This document shows positions 63,775-64,000 of a DNA stretch of 64,000 bases, piece by piece. The notes beneath the pieces are model-generated. The model worked only from the letters and a program-made list of their open reading frames with translations, made no database searches and had not been told where the DNA came from. The translations under genes and the position numbers were made by a program. How positions within the stretch are numbered: position 1 is the first letter of the stretch; every line of letters begins with the position of its first letter. This DNA is from Legionella longbeachae (GTDB lineage Bacteria > Pseudomonadota > Gammaproteobacteria > Legionellales > Legionellaceae), in the NCBI RefSeq assembly GCF_004283175.1, contig NZ_RXNW01000009.1:142067-206066 (forward strand), read 5' to 3'.

Positions 63775-63823
63775 CAACTCCATTCTCTTTTAATGAAAAG
63801 ATTTGGCTCTACGCGTTTTCATC

Positions 63824-64000
63824 TTATGGATTACCTCGATGTACAAAAAGAAAGTCTAAATCTCTTGTGGGTTTAAAATTATCAAGTGTTACTTGATAGG
63901 AATTATCTTGGGAAACTGTGAGTGGTGCATTAAAACATCCTAAGAGAATAGCATTAGCAGGTGGTTTAATGATCAACTTAAATTTTTTAATAGGGCCACG
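63824..64000 (-). CDS. C-terminal end of an unidentified protein (runs off the window)
   Basis: The minus strand is open from the window edge to a stop at 63824-63826, giving the last 58 residues: 'FKLIIKPPANAILLGCFNAP' and 'YQVTLDNFKPTRDLDFLFVH'. The pattern of beta strands and the final 'NF.PT.DLD..F' piece is reminiscent of the end of DUF4424-type exported proteins, but the piece is too short to be sure. Confidence 0.45.
   Translation of the reverse strand, partial: RGPIKKFKLIIKPPANAILLGCFNAPLTVSQDNSYQVTLDNFKPTRDLDFLFVHRGNP

Noticed and set aside
1-64000. tRNA, rRNA and CRISPR arrays
   Set aside because: I looked for CCA-ended cloverleaf patterns, rRNA motifs and regularly spaced direct repeats and saw none; a tRNAscan or CRISPR finder run would be decisive.

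Overview
The window looks like a chromosome segment of a Legionella species, probably not L. pneumophila itself. The evidence is the low-GC, gene-dense sequence with weak Shine-Dalgarno sites; a myo-inositol catabolic operon with the IolC-IolB fusion known from Legionella; a decayed fragment of the type IVB secretion gene dotA; and many eukaryote-like proteins of the kind Legionella delivers through Dot/Icm (OTU-like protease, protein kinase, calpain-like protease, tubulin-tyrosine-ligase-like protein, HAD and 2H phosphoesterase proteins). No tRNA, rRNA or CRISPR array was seen.

Layout. 1-4.6 kb: the 5' part of an FMN glutamate-synthase-like gene, an OTU-like candidate effector, a broken gene and an orphan ORF. 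4.9-12.1 kb: iolT-iolG-iolCB-iolD-iolE, which carries inositol uptake and breakdown to the phospho-acid stage; the last aldolase and semialdehyde dehydrogenase are not here. 12.2-16.4 kb: a secreted amine oxidase, a divergent pair of lactonase-type genes and half of a dead L-lactate dehydrogenase. 16.5-19.1 kb: a possible effector ending in Cys-Cys, a small SDR protein, an IS5 relic and a YaiI-family gene.

19.3-25.8 kb is a first isonitrile-type locus: a divergent isocyanide synthase, a free-standing A-PCP-C non-ribosomal peptide synthetase and a clavaminate/TauD-type oxygenase. 25.8-33.2 kb: a secreted subtilisin, REP-like palindromes, a HAD / 2H phosphoesterase / protein kinase group and two PAS regulators. 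33.4-38.9 kb is a second isonitrile locus: a tightly overlapping operon pvcA - pvcB - FAD hydroxylase - ATP-grasp ligase with a divergent LysR gene. Two different isocyanide synthases about 17 kb apart, each with its own tailoring set, are the most unusual thing in the window.

39-50.5 kb is an accessory region. It holds an inverted relic of chrA facing the intact chrA about 5 kb away, two large candidate effectors with an IS6 relic between them, a double GNAT protein, a calpain-like protease and several gene fragments, including dotA. 50.7-60.8 kb looks like core sequence: MltA, a TTL-like protein, an MBL/beta-CASP - AMP/thymidine phosphorylase - PRPP synthetase operon, an adenylate cyclase, a LOG protein, a cluster of DnaA boxes and a GNAT. 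61-64 kb holds an IS66-family element with unusual convergent gene order and frameshifts, an ISL3-type fragment and the 3' end of an unidentified gene.

All assignments come from reading motifs by eye. Effector status is inferred from domain type and genus, not shown by the sequence.
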